Shown: positions 1 through 8,570 of the stretch, in pieces | Layout of the letters: every line of letters begins with the position of its first letter | How positions within the stretch are numbered: the first letter of the stretch is position 1 | Origin: Streptomyces albiflavescens | Lineage (GTDB): Bacteria; Actinomycetota; Actinomycetes; Streptomycetales; Streptomycetaceae | Reading direction: 5' to 3' | DNA length: 64,000 nt | NCBI RefSeq assembly: GCF_014645835.1 | Contig: NZ_BMMM01000025.1 | Span: 66,641-130,640 of the forward strand | The notes under the pieces: generated by a model | What the model saw: the letters and a program-made list of their open reading frames with translations, nothing else | Told to the model about the DNA's origin: nothing | Database searches by the model: none | Program-made: the position numbers and the translations under genes

Positions 1-47
1 GAGGGAGTCAGCACGCGGCCTCAACGGCAAAGAGCCGATGACCGGGT

Positions 48-1991
48 TTACATCGCGTGACGCTCGCCGCGGCTCATCCCCATCAGGCCGCTGTGGATAT
101 GGTGCACGGCCGGAGGCATGATCACGAAGGGCCGCATCATGCCCTCGTCCTCGTGGTCGAAGAGATGGCAGTGGTACATGACCCGGCCGGTCTGCTCGGC
201 GATCTTTCCGCCGATCGTGACCATGGTGTTCGCGTTGACGGTGATGGTGTCCTTCCAGCCGGACTCCTCAGGGGCAACGGGCACCCGGTCGCCGAGGGTG
301 ACGGGAGACGTCGTGGTGCCCTTGGCGAAGTCGAATCCGCTGACGTCGACCGTACGCCGGTCCACCACCTGGAAGTCCATCAGGTGAATGTGAAGCGGGT
401 GGTAGATCGGCAGGTTGGGCGGTGCGATGCTGATGATGTTCCACTTCTCCCACGTGTTGCTCGACGCGAAGAAGTTGGTGGAGTCCTCGAAGATCGAGGC
501 CATACGACGGAGGGTCTTCGTCTCACCAGACACGGTGACCTTCACGACGCCCTCGCCGGATGCGTCGTCGGAGACCTCCTTCATCTCCCAGATCACCGGC
601 ATGCCGGCCTTGTCAAGGGTGAGCACGACAAACCGCTCCACACCCCCGGAGACGTCGTCGAGGGTGACCTTCTTGAAGCGGGGAGACAGAGCCGCCGGAA
701 CGGTGTAGGCCTTGTGCCCCTCCTGCCCGACGCGGAACTGCATGATCTGGGGGTAGGGCAAGAGGGCGTCAGGCACGGCGGTGCCGGCGTCCACACCGGG
801 AATGGTGTTGACGAGCTTGAGCTTCTTGCCCGGGAAGGCAGCGAAGTCGATCACGACGTCGGCGCGCTCCGCCGGGGAGAGCGACAGCGTCTCGTCGACG
901 GTCCGGGGAGCGCCGAGCAGGCCCAGGTCGGTGGCGACGACCTTCATGGCTCCCTTCACCACCTTGCCGGTCGACTCGTCGATCACGGCCATCCGGTAGA
1001 CGCGGGCCGGCGACAGGTTCAGCAGACGGAACCGGTAGGCACGGGCCTCCACGTTCAGGTGAGGCCACACCACACCGTTCACCATGGTGAACGGGCTGAG
1101 GGTCGCGATGGACGGCGGGATCATCCCCGGCTCCGGCTTCGCGAGATAGACCTTCTTACTGAGAACCTGCCCGGTCAGCCGCCCCTGGTCGTCGGTGTCG
1201 AAGTTGACGTCCTGGATCGTCAGCGGGATCTCGTACGCGCCGCTGGGCAGACCGAGCTGATCCTCCACGTCGTCGCGGATGATGTAGTTGCCCGTCAGTC
1301 CGGACTGCACGTTCAGCGCGGTGATCGCCATGGCGTGGTCATGGTAGAAGAGGTGCGTCGCGGCCTGGTCGTTGCCGTATTCGGCCAACTGCGCGCTGCC
1401 GGGCGTGACCGCGAGGTCCGCCCCGCCGTCGTTCAGGCCATGGTTGTGGCCGCCGTGCAGGTGAACCGTGGTCCAGGCAGTCAGCATGTCGACCTCGGGG
1501 CGCGCGATCGCACCGCTGGATCCCGGCTTGTTGTAGGGCAGCAGGCCGGGCCCGGGGCCGTCCGGGGCCACGAACACGGCCTTGATGGGTATGGTCCCCT
1601 TCAGCGTGTTCTTCCACGCCATGCGGACCTGCTGCCCCCTGCGCACCTCGATGGTCGGGCCGGGGAAGTAGCCCATGTAGGTCCACAGGCGGCTGGCCGG
1701 CATCTGGGAGTGCAGCCGGACCTGGGACTCCATCAGGTTGACGTTCGTGATCCCGTCGTCGCCGGGGCGCAGCGTCGGAGGGATGCGCAGCGAGTCCTTG
1801 AACGGAGCCAGTTCGGTGTACGACGGGGTGCTCACGCCGTCGAGCGGCGCGGTGCCGCCGGAGAGCCCCGTGCTGGCCTGCGCGCTTCCGCTGAACAGGC
1901 TAGTCGCGCCGTAGATGGACGTGCCGACCACGGCGGAACCGACCGCGGTGCCGCCGGCCATGCCGAGGAATTTCCTTCGAGAATGCTTCAT
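48..1991 (-). CDS. Secreted multicopper oxidase (phenoxazinone synthase/CotA-like)
   Basis: Predicted laccase-type oxidase (647 aa) that oxidises phenolic or metal substrates and reduces O2 to water outside the cell. The N-terminus has a twin-arginine signal (RRKFLG at residues 5-10, then a hydrophobic stretch ending near SAQA), as expected for a protein exported with its copper already bound. The copper motifs are visible: HLHGGH near 176, HDHAM near 217, HPLHIHL near 531 and HCHLFDHEDEGMMRPF near 606, which together supply the trinuclear cluster and a type-1 site. The length fits the larger phenoxazinone synthase/bilirubin oxidase group rather than the two-domain small laccases. The substrate cannot be read from sequence. 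No copper chaperone or copper regulator lies next to it, and 1.6 kb without a clear gene follows upstream. Confidence 0.93.
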   Translation of the reverse strand: MKHSRRKFLGMAGGTAVGSAVVGTSIYGATSLFSGSAQASTGLSGGTAPLDGVSTPSYTELAPFKDSLRIPPTLRPGDDGITNVNLMESQVRLHSQMPASRLWTYMGYFPGPTIEVRRGQQVRMAWKNTLKGTIPIKAVFVAPDGPGPGLLPYNKPGSSGAIARPEVDMLTAWTTVHLHGGHNHGLNDGGADLAVTPGSAQLAEYGNDQAATHLFYHDHAMAITALNVQSGLTGNYIIRDDVEDQLGLPSGAYEIPLTIQDVNFDTDDQGRLTGQVLSKKVYLAKPEPGMIPPSIATLSPFTMVNGVVWPHLNVEARAYRFRLLNLSPARVYRMAVIDESTGKVVKGAMKVVATDLGLLGAPRTVDETLSLSPAERADVVIDFAAFPGKKLKLVNTIPGVDAGTAVPDALLPYPQIMQFRVGQEGHKAYTVPAALSPRFKKVTLDDVSGGVERFVVLTLDKAGMPVIWEMKEVSDDASGEGVVKVTVSGETKTLRRMASIFEDSTNFFASSNTWEKWNIISIAPPNLPIYHPLHIHLMDFQVVDRRTVDVSGFDFAKGTTTSPVTLGDRVPVAPEESGWKDTITVNANTMVTIGGKIAEQTGRVMYHCHLFDHEDEGMMRPFVIMPPAVHHIHSGLMGMSRGERHAM

Positions 1992-2239
1992 GTTGGATGG
2001 ATTCCTGTACTAAGGGTTGTTGTTATGGGTGCCCGTCTTGGGCACCGTTCCGGGGGACTGCGACCCGAAGTCCCGGCGAATCCGCGCGATGTGACGGCCC
2101 GTCCGGTACTGCGAGATCACCGTTTGGGATCGCTGTCAGCCCTGATCCATGGCGCAACGCGGAATCAGGACGTTTGCTGCTTCAGCGAGGAAATTCAGGC
2201 CACGCCTGAAGGAGGCGCGCCCCCGGTCGCCTTGCGGCA

Positions 2240-2272
2240 CGCCTGTGTGGGGACTTGATCCCCCCACAGGCG
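2240..2272. repeat. Strong hairpin in gene-poor region
   Basis: An inverted repeat with arms beginning CGCCTGTG and ending CACAGGCG, extended by a G-run facing a C-run around a 7-base loop. No T-tract follows on either strand and no gene ends beside it, so a terminator role is uncertain. Confidence 0.5.
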
Positions 2273-3276
2273 CCCCGGACTCTGTGACTGCCTTTCTCCC
2301 AGGGGCTTGTAGCTCCTGCGGCGGGCGCCGATGGTCACTCGCATGAACGGGCCGCTGGCTTTCGTCCGGGTAGCCACTTCAGGTCCGCCGGTTCCTTACT
2401 CCCGACCGCCCTCGATGGCAGACCCATGGTCCAAGCCGCACCTGCCGACGCGGAACGGCAATCGGTACGTTCTCCAAATCCGTCCGGCAGGAGCGGCCGT
2501 CGCGCGGCTTCCCCTGGTTCAGCGGCACCTCAACCGTGCAGCGTGTTCGGAAAGTCGGCAACGCGTGTCAACTCGTGCGGCGAGCACGGGATCGCCCGTG
2601 CCAGACCATCGCCTTGCGGGACCAGTCGCACCGAAGACCCCGGTCATCTCCTCGCCCGACATCCGTTTCCCCTTCCTTCCTAAGACATGAGTCGCACGCA
2701 ATATCGAGGTTCCGCAGGACCGTTTCGCGCGAGAGGGCGACGAGCCCGTACGCGAGCTCGAACCGAGTTCCGCATCGAGCGCGCAACAGGGCAGCGACGA
2801 TCTTCCGGAAGGGTCTCCGGAGGGGCGACGTACTGGGAATCCTAGGCAGGGCAACGGCGGCAGCAGGAGCATTCTCATCCTCAAATACGTACTTATATCG
2901 CCGCATTCCCGTCGGCTGGTGCCTGACCACGCTGTGGGCACCCACGCTGTGGGCACCCATAACGTGAAGGAAAGGGCGACCCGTGGTCGGTTATGGGAGG
3001 GCAGGTCGTCGACCTTCAGCCGACACTCTGCTGACCAGCCTGAACTCCACCGCCCAGAGAAACGTCCTCGAGGCGGCCACGCGCATGTCCGGGGAGGTTG
3101 GCCCTCGAATTCAGGGCTCCAGGCTGCCGAATTTGCGCGGATGTCAATCCAAAGGCTCGATGTGGCTTTCGAAGACCGTCATGTGACCGTCATGTGTCCC
3201 GTGTGTGCCGTCGCGGGGCCGTCAGGCCGCGTTCGAAGGCTGACCCGCTGACTGAGCGATTCACAGTGACCCTGCG

Positions 3277-3462
3277 GCAGGGTGCGCCCCGCCCGTCCGG
3301 CGCCCTGGCGGCGTCGGGCACCCTCCTGGTGGGGCTTCGCCGGCGCCCGGAGGGACATGTCACGCAGGCCGGCGCCTTGGGTCGTACGGCGCCAGGGTGT
3401 GAAGGGAATGGGCTCAAAAGGCGCTGCGCATCATCCGGTTTCCCCAAGCCCGTTCAGAGGCG
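3277..3462. repeat. Diverged direct repeat, copy A (upstream of the MmyB-type regulator)
   Basis: Aligns in patches with 4914-5110 on the same strand. The shared blocks include CTTGGGTCGTACGGC followed by an R, a CCAGGG block, a GGGCTCAA block, CTGCGCATCA, and CCGTTCAGAG near the end, in the same order and with similar spacing. The copies have many substitutions, so the duplication is old. I do not recognise what the ancestral sequence encoded. Confidence 0.6.
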
Positions 3463-3549
3463 CCGCCCAGGTGTTTCCGGGGGCCTGCTGTGGGGCCTTC
3501 CCGTTCTCGCCGGGCCCGTGGGCCAGGGGCGCCGGTCCACGGGCCGCTC

Positions 3550-3585
3550 TTGCCGCTATCCAGATAGGCGCATATACTCCTAATG
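3550..3585 (+). promoter_or_regulatory. Sigma70-type promoter of a leaderless gene
   Basis: TTGCCG (3550-3555), 17 bases, then TATACT (3573-3578). The expected transcription start, 7 bases downstream, falls on the GTG start codon at 3585 and there is no Shine-Dalgarno sequence. The message is therefore predicted to be leaderless, which is common in Streptomyces. Confidence 0.65.
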
Positions 3586-4412
3586 TGAGCGGAACACGGA
3601 ACGCCAAGCTCGGAGACTTTCTCCGCGTCCGACGGGCAGCACTCTCGCCCGCGGACGCCGGGATTGCCACCCACGGTTCGCCGCGCCGAGTGCCGGGTCT
3701 GCGGCGCGACGAGGTCGCGCGGCTCGCCGGGGTGAGCGTGAACTACTACACCCGCATCGAGCAAGGAGAGCACCACCACTTGTCCGGTTCGGTGATGGAG
3801 GCGATCGCGGGCGCGCTGCGCCTGAACGACATCGAGCGACTCCATCTGCAGCGCCTGGCATGGCCCGCACAGGTCGTGAGGCATCGGGCCGGGCCTGAAA
3901 GGGTGCGGGACTCGGTGATCGCTCTGGCCGAGAGCGCCACCCAGCAGGCGGTGTACATCGTAGGCAGGCGCACAGACATGCTCGGCGGCAACCGACTGGG
4001 GTTCGCACTGCTCGGCCTGAGCCCGGACCGGCGGCCGAACCTGGCACGGCACATCTTCCTCGAACCAGCGATGCGCGACCTGATCGTCGACTGGAATTAC
4101 TGGGCGCGCCACGTGGCCGGCTATCTGCGGATGACCTCGGTGGAATACCCCGATGATCTGCTCATGGCCGAACTGATCAGTGAACTGGGGCTCAAAAGCC
4201 CCGAGTTCGAGGAGTTCTGGAATACCCAACCGGTGGCCGACTGCACCCACGCAGTCCGGGAGTTCAAGCACCCGCTCGTCGGACACCTCACTCTCAGCGA
4301 GGAAATCGTGCGCCTTCCCGATTCCTCCGGCCAACACATCATCTTCAACGGCGCTGCCCCCGGCTCCGAATCCGCCGAACGGCTCAAGCTGCTGGACTCG
4401 CTGGTCTCCTGA
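3585..4412 (+). CDS. XRE-family regulator with MmyB-like C-terminal domain
   Basis: DNA-binding transcriptional regulator of about 275 aa. A helix-turn-helix near residues 35-80 contains the hallmark GLRRDEVARLAGVSVNYYTR-type segment followed by a charged LEQG-like turn (IEQGEHHHLS). The rest matches the MmyB-like ligand-binding domain, with the typical ending where the protein reads LPDSSGQHIIFNGAAPGS. The GTG at 3585 is chosen because a near-consensus promoter places the transcript start on it; the open frame extends further upstream but lacks support. Proteins of this type usually regulate a neighbouring oxidoreductase gene, but the neighbours here are fragments, so its target is unknown. 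The gene sits exactly between the two diverged repeats A and B. Confidence 0.88.
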   Translation: MSGTRNAKLGDFLRVRRAALSPADAGIATHGSPRRVPGLRRDEVARLAGVSVNYYTRIEQGEHHHLSGSVMEAIAGALRLNDIERLHLQRLAWPAQVVRHRAGPERVRDSVIALAESATQQAVYIVGRRTDMLGGNRLGFALLGLSPDRRPNLARHIFLEPAMRDLIVDWNYWARHVAGYLRMTSVEYPDDLLMAELISELGLKSPEFEEFWNTQPVADCTHAVREFKHPLVGHLTLSEEIVRLPDSSGQHIIFNGAAPGSESAERLKLLDSLVS

Positions 4413-4556
4413 AACCCTGCCGAGGCGCCTGATACCCGAGCAGCCACAAGGTGGGGCCGGCCAGCTGCATCCCGTCTTGCCCGACGCCAGCACACGGTCG
4501 TCGCGACACGCATGTGCTGCACCCGCCACACACACGTGGGATCACACCCCACTGAA

Positions 4557-4643
4557 GGCGGTACCAGCGGAATCGCGGGCCGCAAGGGACAGATAACCGT
4601 CGGCGCTGACGCCGATCTCCTGGCCGTGCACGGCAACCCCCCG
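4557..4643 (+). pseudogene. Amidohydrolase C-terminal remnant
   Basis: Translates to GIAGRKGQITVGADADLLAV followed by HGNP, which closely resembles the conserved strand near the end of metal-dependent amidohydrolases (the usual form is GRIAPGADADLLAVDGNP). The matching reading frame breaks just afterwards: the natural continuation (leucine, aspartate, alanine-rich) appears in another frame. Nothing upstream supplies the metal-binding barrel. The fragment is short, so the call rests on one motif. Confidence 0.45.
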
Positions 4644-4913
4644 TGCCCTCGACCTCGCCGCCGAAGAAGTGGCAGTGGCCTCCGGGCGTGGTGAGGGGCG
4701 GACCGGCGGCGAGGATTTCCGGCCCATGCTCGGGCTGCTGTCTGAATTCTTCGGAGGGATAAGGGCGACCCCAAGCCCCGCACGTCCGAGAGGGGACCTG
4801 CGCAGAATGCGGGACCGATCCATGACCGCGACGTGAACGCGGCGCCAACCTCCTGGCGGCCGGACGGGCAGACAGGCTCACCAGTTGGATCAGCGAGCCG
4901 TAGTGATCTCGTG

Positions 4914-5110
4914 GCAGGGTGTGCCCCGCACATCCGACGCCCGCAACACATCGGGCACCCCCTCGGTGTGGGCTCGCAGTCGAGCCGACCAGCATCCGCA
5001 AGGAGGTGTCACACTGGCCGGCGACTTGGGTCGTACGGCACCAGGGCACGAAGGGCGACGGGCTCAAGGCACTGCGCATCACCATGATTTCCCTGAGCCG
5101 TTCAGAGACG
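4914..5110. repeat. Diverged direct repeat, copy B (downstream of the MmyB-type regulator)
   Basis: Partner of 3277-3462 in the same orientation. The best preserved block is CTTGGGTCGTACGGC followed by CCAGGG, a GAAGGG block, GGGCTCAA and CTGCGCATCA. Together the copies bracket the regulator gene. Confidence 0.6.
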
Positions 5111-5246
5111 CTGAACGCCCTGGCGCGCCGGTGGGGCCAGGGCGAAAGTCCCGGCACAGCGCTGGAGCAGCAAGCCACCCAGGCCGTGCACCCCGCTCTT
5201 CAGCCCGGGAGCACGTCAACACCACTGCTATTTCTGGAGCTTCGCC

Positions 5247-5867
5247 GTGACACACCGTACCGGCCTCATCCTCGACTTCGGCGGCGTTTTGACCACGCCC
5301 CTCCTGCCTGCCGTGCTCGCTTTCGAGAAACGCGAGGGTCTTCCTGAGGGAGCCTGTATCACTGCGCTGTACCTCGACGAGGCAGGGGCCAGGCGCACCT
5401 ACGACCTCGAACGTGGTGTCATCACCCAGGAGGAGTGGAACATCGCGGCGGCCAGGAGCCTGGGCCTGGACTCCGACAATCTGATGGGCCGCATCTTCGC
5501 GGACCTACGCCCCCAGACCACGATGATCAAGGCCGCGGCCGCGGCTCGGCAGGCTGGGGTGAAGGTGGGAATCCTCACCAACTCCGTCGGCCTCGACCCG
5601 TGGAACCTCTACGACGGGTACGACTTGGACCAGCTGTACGACGCCGTGGTGATCTCTGAGCAGCACCGGATGCGCAAGCCCGAGCCGGCCATCTTCCAAC
5701 TCATGCTGGAGATGCTCGCCATGTCAGCCGAAGCCTGTGTCTTCGTGGATGACACCGAGAAGTACCTTGCGCCGGCTGCGGACCTGGGGCTGGCAAGTGT
5801 GCACGCCAAGGACCCGATCGAGACGATTGCGCAGCTGGAGGCCCTGCTCGGAGTCTCCTTGAGCTGA
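5247..5867 (+). CDS. HAD-superfamily hydrolase
   Basis: Soluble 206-aa phosphatase-type hydrolase of the haloacid dehalogenase superfamily (subfamily IA-like). Motif I is DFGGVL at 10-15, with the nucleophile Asp10. The usual second Asp is Gly, as in many dehalogenase/epoxide-hydrolase-associated members. Motif II is ILTNS near 109-113, the motif III lysine is in MRKPEPAIF near 144, and motif IV is VFVDD near 165. Loss of the second Asp makes a classical phosphatase less certain; the ACAD10/epoxide hydrolase N-terminal branch shares this trait. The start is GTG 5247, preceded by GGAG seven bases upstream. No functional partner is adjacent. Confidence 0.88.
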   Translation: MTHRTGLILDFGGVLTTPLLPAVLAFEKREGLPEGACITALYLDEAGARRTYDLERGVITQEEWNIAAARSLGLDSDNLMGRIFADLRPQTTMIKAAAAARQAGVKVGILTNSVGLDPWNLYDGYDLDQLYDAVVISEQHRMRKPEPAIFQLMLEMLAMSAEACVFVDDTEKYLAPAADLGLASVHAKDPIETIAQLEALLGVSLS

Positions 5868-5878
5868 GAGGTTCGGGC

Positions 5879-6053
5879 CTACCCTGCCTTCGTGCCGGAC
5901 CAGCAGGCCTTGTGCGGGATCTTGTTCGTGCTGCATACCGGCATCCAGCGGGAGTCCTGCACACTCGCGGCCGTGACCAGCACCGCGAGCAGCAGTCCGC
6001 GGGCGTCGGTGACGATACTCCGCTTGCGGCCCACGATCTTCTTCCCACGACGA
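5879..6053 (-). pseudogene. IS5-family transposase fragment
   Basis: On the minus strand this reads RRGKKIVGRKRSIVTDARG then LLLAVLVTAASVQDSRW. This is the catalytic-core segment around the first DDE aspartate of Streptomyces IS5-type transposases (usual form GRKRHIVVDTRGLLLAVLVTAA), where VTD supplies the Asp. It is truncated on both sides: no N-terminal DNA-binding part and no second half follow, and a stop lies at 5879-5881. I found no terminal inverted repeats around it. Confidence 0.75.
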
Positions 6054-6188
6054 GAGGGTAGAGGGCGCCACCGACAGCACAGCGATGCCCAGCTCGGAAA
6101 GTCAGGGGGACCTCGTAGACATGCTGGTTCCGAAGTTAACTCGCGGAAAACTCATCGGACGTGACGGTAAAAATCCCAGGGGTTGTCA

Positions 6189-6226
6189 TTGACATGCCAG
6201 CATCTACGCGCGTCATCATGAGGGCA
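6189..6226 (+). promoter_or_regulatory. Possible promoter of the guanyl RNase gene
   Basis: A perfect -35 hexamer TTGACA (6189-6194). A weak -10 candidate TCATCA lies 18 bases later (6213-6218), which would place the transcript start on or beside the ATG at 6226. The -10 is poor, and a short GAGGG stands only two bases from the ATG, so this is tentative. Confidence 0.35.
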
Positions 6227-6612
6227 TGAGATTCCCCCCACGAATCACCCGCATCGGCGCCGCAGCCGCCGTCCTGTCCGCCCTCCTCGTCGGCGGCACC
6301 GTCACCGCCACCCCAGCGGCCGCCGCGGTCGGCAGCATCTGCTACGGCGACCTACCCTCCCAGGCGTACGACACCCTCGAACTGATCGAGCAGGGCGGCC
6401 CCTACCCGTACTCCCAGGACGGCACCGTCTTCCAGAACCGGGAAGGCGTCCTGCCCGGCCAGGCCTCCGGCTACTATCACGAGTACACCGTGATCACGCC
6501 GGGCTCCTCCACGCGCGGTGCACGCCGCATCGTCACCGGTGAGGAGTACCAGGAGGACTACTACACCTCCAACCACTACACCACGTTCGACCTCATCGAC
6601 TTTGGTTGCTGA
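6226..6612 (+). CDS. Secreted guanyl-specific ribonuclease (RNase Sa-like)
   Basis: Extracellular RNase of the N1/barnase/Sa superfamily that cleaves 3' of guanosine through a 2',3'-cyclic phosphate. The 128-aa precursor has a signal peptide (residues 1 to about 34, ending PAAAA). The mature part keeps the whole RNase Sa active site: general base Glu86 (YHEYTV), Arg97 and Arg101 (TRGARRI), and general acid His117 (NHYTTF). It also keeps the disulphide pair Cys39-Cys128. The spacing of these residues is identical to RNase Sa (offset of 32). No barstar-like inhibitor gene is next to it, although Streptomyces usually encodes such inhibitors elsewhere. Confidence 0.96.
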   Translation: MRFPPRITRIGAAAAVLSALLVGGTVTATPAAAAVGSICYGDLPSQAYDTLELIEQGGPYPYSQDGTVFQNREGVLPGQASGYYHEYTVITPGSSTRGARRIVTGEEYQEDYYTSNHYTTFDLIDFGC

Positions 6613-7041
6613 GGTCTGGTTGGCGGTCTGATCTGCTGGAGGTCTGGTCCGCGCACAGCCGGGCCTCCGGCTCCAGATCCGAACCCGTATGACCACTCAA
6701 CGCGGTTGATGTGCGCCCTGACCAGGAACGCATGGCACTGCCTGACTCTCGACCACGCGATCGGCGCGCACATGCGTGCGGCGGCGAAGCGATTCGCCGC
6801 CGGCACCCACGCGTTCGACACCGAGCCCCTCGCCCCGCGTCCCCCCACGCCATCGGCCGCGGGGCGAGGCAGTTCTGCCGCCACATGGCGGCAGTTGTGC
6901 CCTCGCCCGACGACCGCTCGGCCCGGCGGTCGGCTCTCATCGCCGGGTACGCCCCAGGAGGCCTGGCAGCCTGGGCTTGGTCTCGTAGGGTGCACGGCTG
7001 ACGCTGATTTCTCCCGCCAAGTCCGATGACATTTCCGGGAG
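6613..7041. other. Gene-free stretch
   Basis: Several overlapping frames are open on both strands but none shows a conserved motif, a good ribosome site or a secretion signal. I see nothing I can name here. Confidence 0.4.
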
Positions 7042-7947
7042 TCAACCTGTCACGCGCCGTCCCCACGCGGTCCCCGCGAGCACCAGTGCGCCGCCCACCA
7101 GGCCCAGCACCCCGAGGCGTTCACCGCCGAGGGCGATGCCCGCCGCGGCGGCCCACAGGGGCTCGGTTCCCAGGAGCAGGCTGACCCGGGACGGCGTGGA
7201 CCGGCGCACCGCCCACATCTGCACGAAGAAGGCGAACAGCGTGCAGAACGCGGAGAGGAACAGCAGCCCGGCCCACTCCCGCGCGCCGAATCCCGCGGCC
7301 GTGCTCCACGGCGTGGCGTCGGCGCCGGTCGACAGCACGGCGAACACCACCACCGCGGCGCCCAGTTGGACGGTGGTCAGCGGCAGCGCGTCGGCGTCCT
7401 GGACGGACTTGATGCGGGACATCGCGAGCACGTGCACGGTCCGGGCGAGGGCCGCGAGGAGCATCAGCAGGTCGCCGAGCGAGGGCCGGGTGAAGCCGCC
7501 GCCCTGGGTGAGCAGCACGACGCCGAGCACGGAGACACCGGCCGCGGCAAGGAACGCGCGGGCAGGGCGTACGCGGGTCACGGCCGCTTCGGCGAGCGGA
7601 GTGAAGATCATGGTGAGACTGATGATGAGGCCCGCGTTGGTCGCCGAGGTGTGGACGACGCCGTACGTCTCCAGGAGGAAGATCCCGCTCAGGATCACCC
7701 CGAGCGCTCCGGCCCCGCGCCACTGCGCCGCCGTCAGGGCCCGTAGCGCTCGCCATCCCGCGGTCACCAGCACCGGCAGCACGATGGCGAAACGAAGCAC
7801 CAGGACGGCGATCACCGTCCGCGCGGTGGTGATGTCCTTGGCGGCGAGGTAGCTGGCGCCCCACACCACGGCCACGAGCAACAGGGGCAGGTCGGTGAGC
7901 CAGGCGCGACGGGGCGCGAAGGCGCCGGGTACGGCGATCGACGACAT
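7042..7947 (-). CDS. EamA/DMT-family exporter
   Basis: Integral membrane protein of the drug/metabolite transporter superfamily, about 301 aa with roughly ten hydrophobic segments arranged as two EamA repeats. The first repeat begins LPLLLVAVVWGASYLAAKD, with the characteristic W-G-x-S/N-x-x motif, and the second begins near DLLMLLAALARTVHVLAMS. Such proteins export amino acids, metabolites or drugs; the substrate is unknown. The start is taken at ATG 7947 because GGAG lies eight bases upstream; an in-frame ATG at 7980 is less well supported. No regulator is adjacent. Confidence 0.88.
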   Translation of the reverse strand: MSSIAVPGAFAPRRAWLTDLPLLLVAVVWGASYLAAKDITTARTVIAVLVLRFAIVLPVLVTAGWRALRALTAAQWRGAGALGVILSGIFLLETYGVVHTSATNAGLIISLTMIFTPLAEAAVTRVRPARAFLAAAGVSVLGVVLLTQGGGFTRPSLGDLLMLLAALARTVHVLAMSRIKSVQDADALPLTTVQLGAAVVVFAVLSTGADATPWSTAAGFGAREWAGLLFLSAFCTLFAFFVQMWAVRRSTPSRVSLLLGTEPLWAAAAGIALGGERLGVLGLVGGALVLAGTAWGRRVTG

Positions 7948-8041
7948 GGGAGCGGCTCCGGGTCTCCTGCGGACGGGCATGCGTGGAGACGGCGGCGGCT
8001 CGCACGGGAACGATCACCGTACCTACACGGCGACGGAGTGA

Positions 8042-8425
8042 CTAGGCGTTTTCCGGGAGCTCGTACGAGCCGTACTCCGGGCGGCCCGCCGCGTCGTACG
8101 ACTGGATGGAGACCCCGGCGGCGGTGACGCGGCCACCGGTGTGCCGGAAGGCTGTCGGGACGGCGCCCTCGGGGAACAGGCGCAGGCCGGCGCCGAGTAC
8201 GACCGGGAAGGTCAGTACGTGGATGGTGTCGACGAGGTCCAGGGCGAGCAGGGACTGGACGAGGGCTCCGCTGCCGTGCACCTGGAGTTCGCCGTCGGTG
8301 CGCTCCTTGAGGGCGGTGACCTCCTTGGCGAGGTCGCCGTCGATCACGGTCGTGCCGGCCCAGTCGGGATCGGTGAGGCTCGACGAGGCCACGTACTTCG
8401 GCAGCGCGTTGAGCTTGGAGGCGGT
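8042..8425 (-). pseudogene. Truncated dihydrofolate reductase-like (RibD C-terminal) protein
   Basis: The C-terminal half of a bacterial bifunctional deaminase-reductase/DHFR-like protein. SKLNALPKYVASSSLTDPDW and then ELQVHGSGALVQSLLALDLVD, ending with FPVVLGAGLRLFP, are all family landmarks. The homology begins abruptly near 8425. The N-terminal 70-80 residues, with the start of the Rossmann-like fold and the usual GR.TYE segment, are absent and upstream DNA in all frames is unrelated. An ATG at 8392 would allow a 116-aa product but would lack the cofactor site, so I treat it as a remnant. Confidence 0.75.
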
Positions 8426-8570
8426 CCCCGGACACCGGGCCCTGCCCGTGGCCCGGCGACGCTGCCCCTGGGGACACGGCGCTTTGCGTGGTCAGCTGCT
8501 CGGGCGGCCTTCAGCGGTAGTGTGCCGAAGGAAGTCGCGGTGTGCACGACGCCATCCACGGTGAGGGGCG

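Larger units (their letters stand above)
1992..3584. other. Gene-poor region upstream of the MmyB-type regulator
   Basis: No open frame here has a recognisable product; the long frames are GC-driven. It contains a strong hairpin at 2240-2272 (arms of 13 bases with one mismatch), a 15-bp direct repeat copied twice at 2928-2958 (unit CACGCTGTGGGCACC), and at about 3277-3462 a stretch that is repeated in diverged form after the regulator gene. The pattern suggests decayed DNA rather than a functional long leader. Confidence 0.5.
4413..5246. other. Region without an intact gene: amidohydrolase remnant and repeat B
   Basis: Between the MmyB-type regulator and the HAD hydrolase. It holds a short decayed amidohydrolase tail (4557-4643) and the second copy of the diverged repeat (4914-5110). 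No intact frame with family-like features was seen. Confidence 0.5.

Noticed and set aside
57..2258. A 733-residue open frame antisense to the multicopper oxidase
   Set aside because: Long open antisense frames are expected in very GC-rich coding DNA. The translation is arginine-, glycine- and valine-rich without any domain, while the other strand has a complete oxidase with Tat signal and copper motifs.
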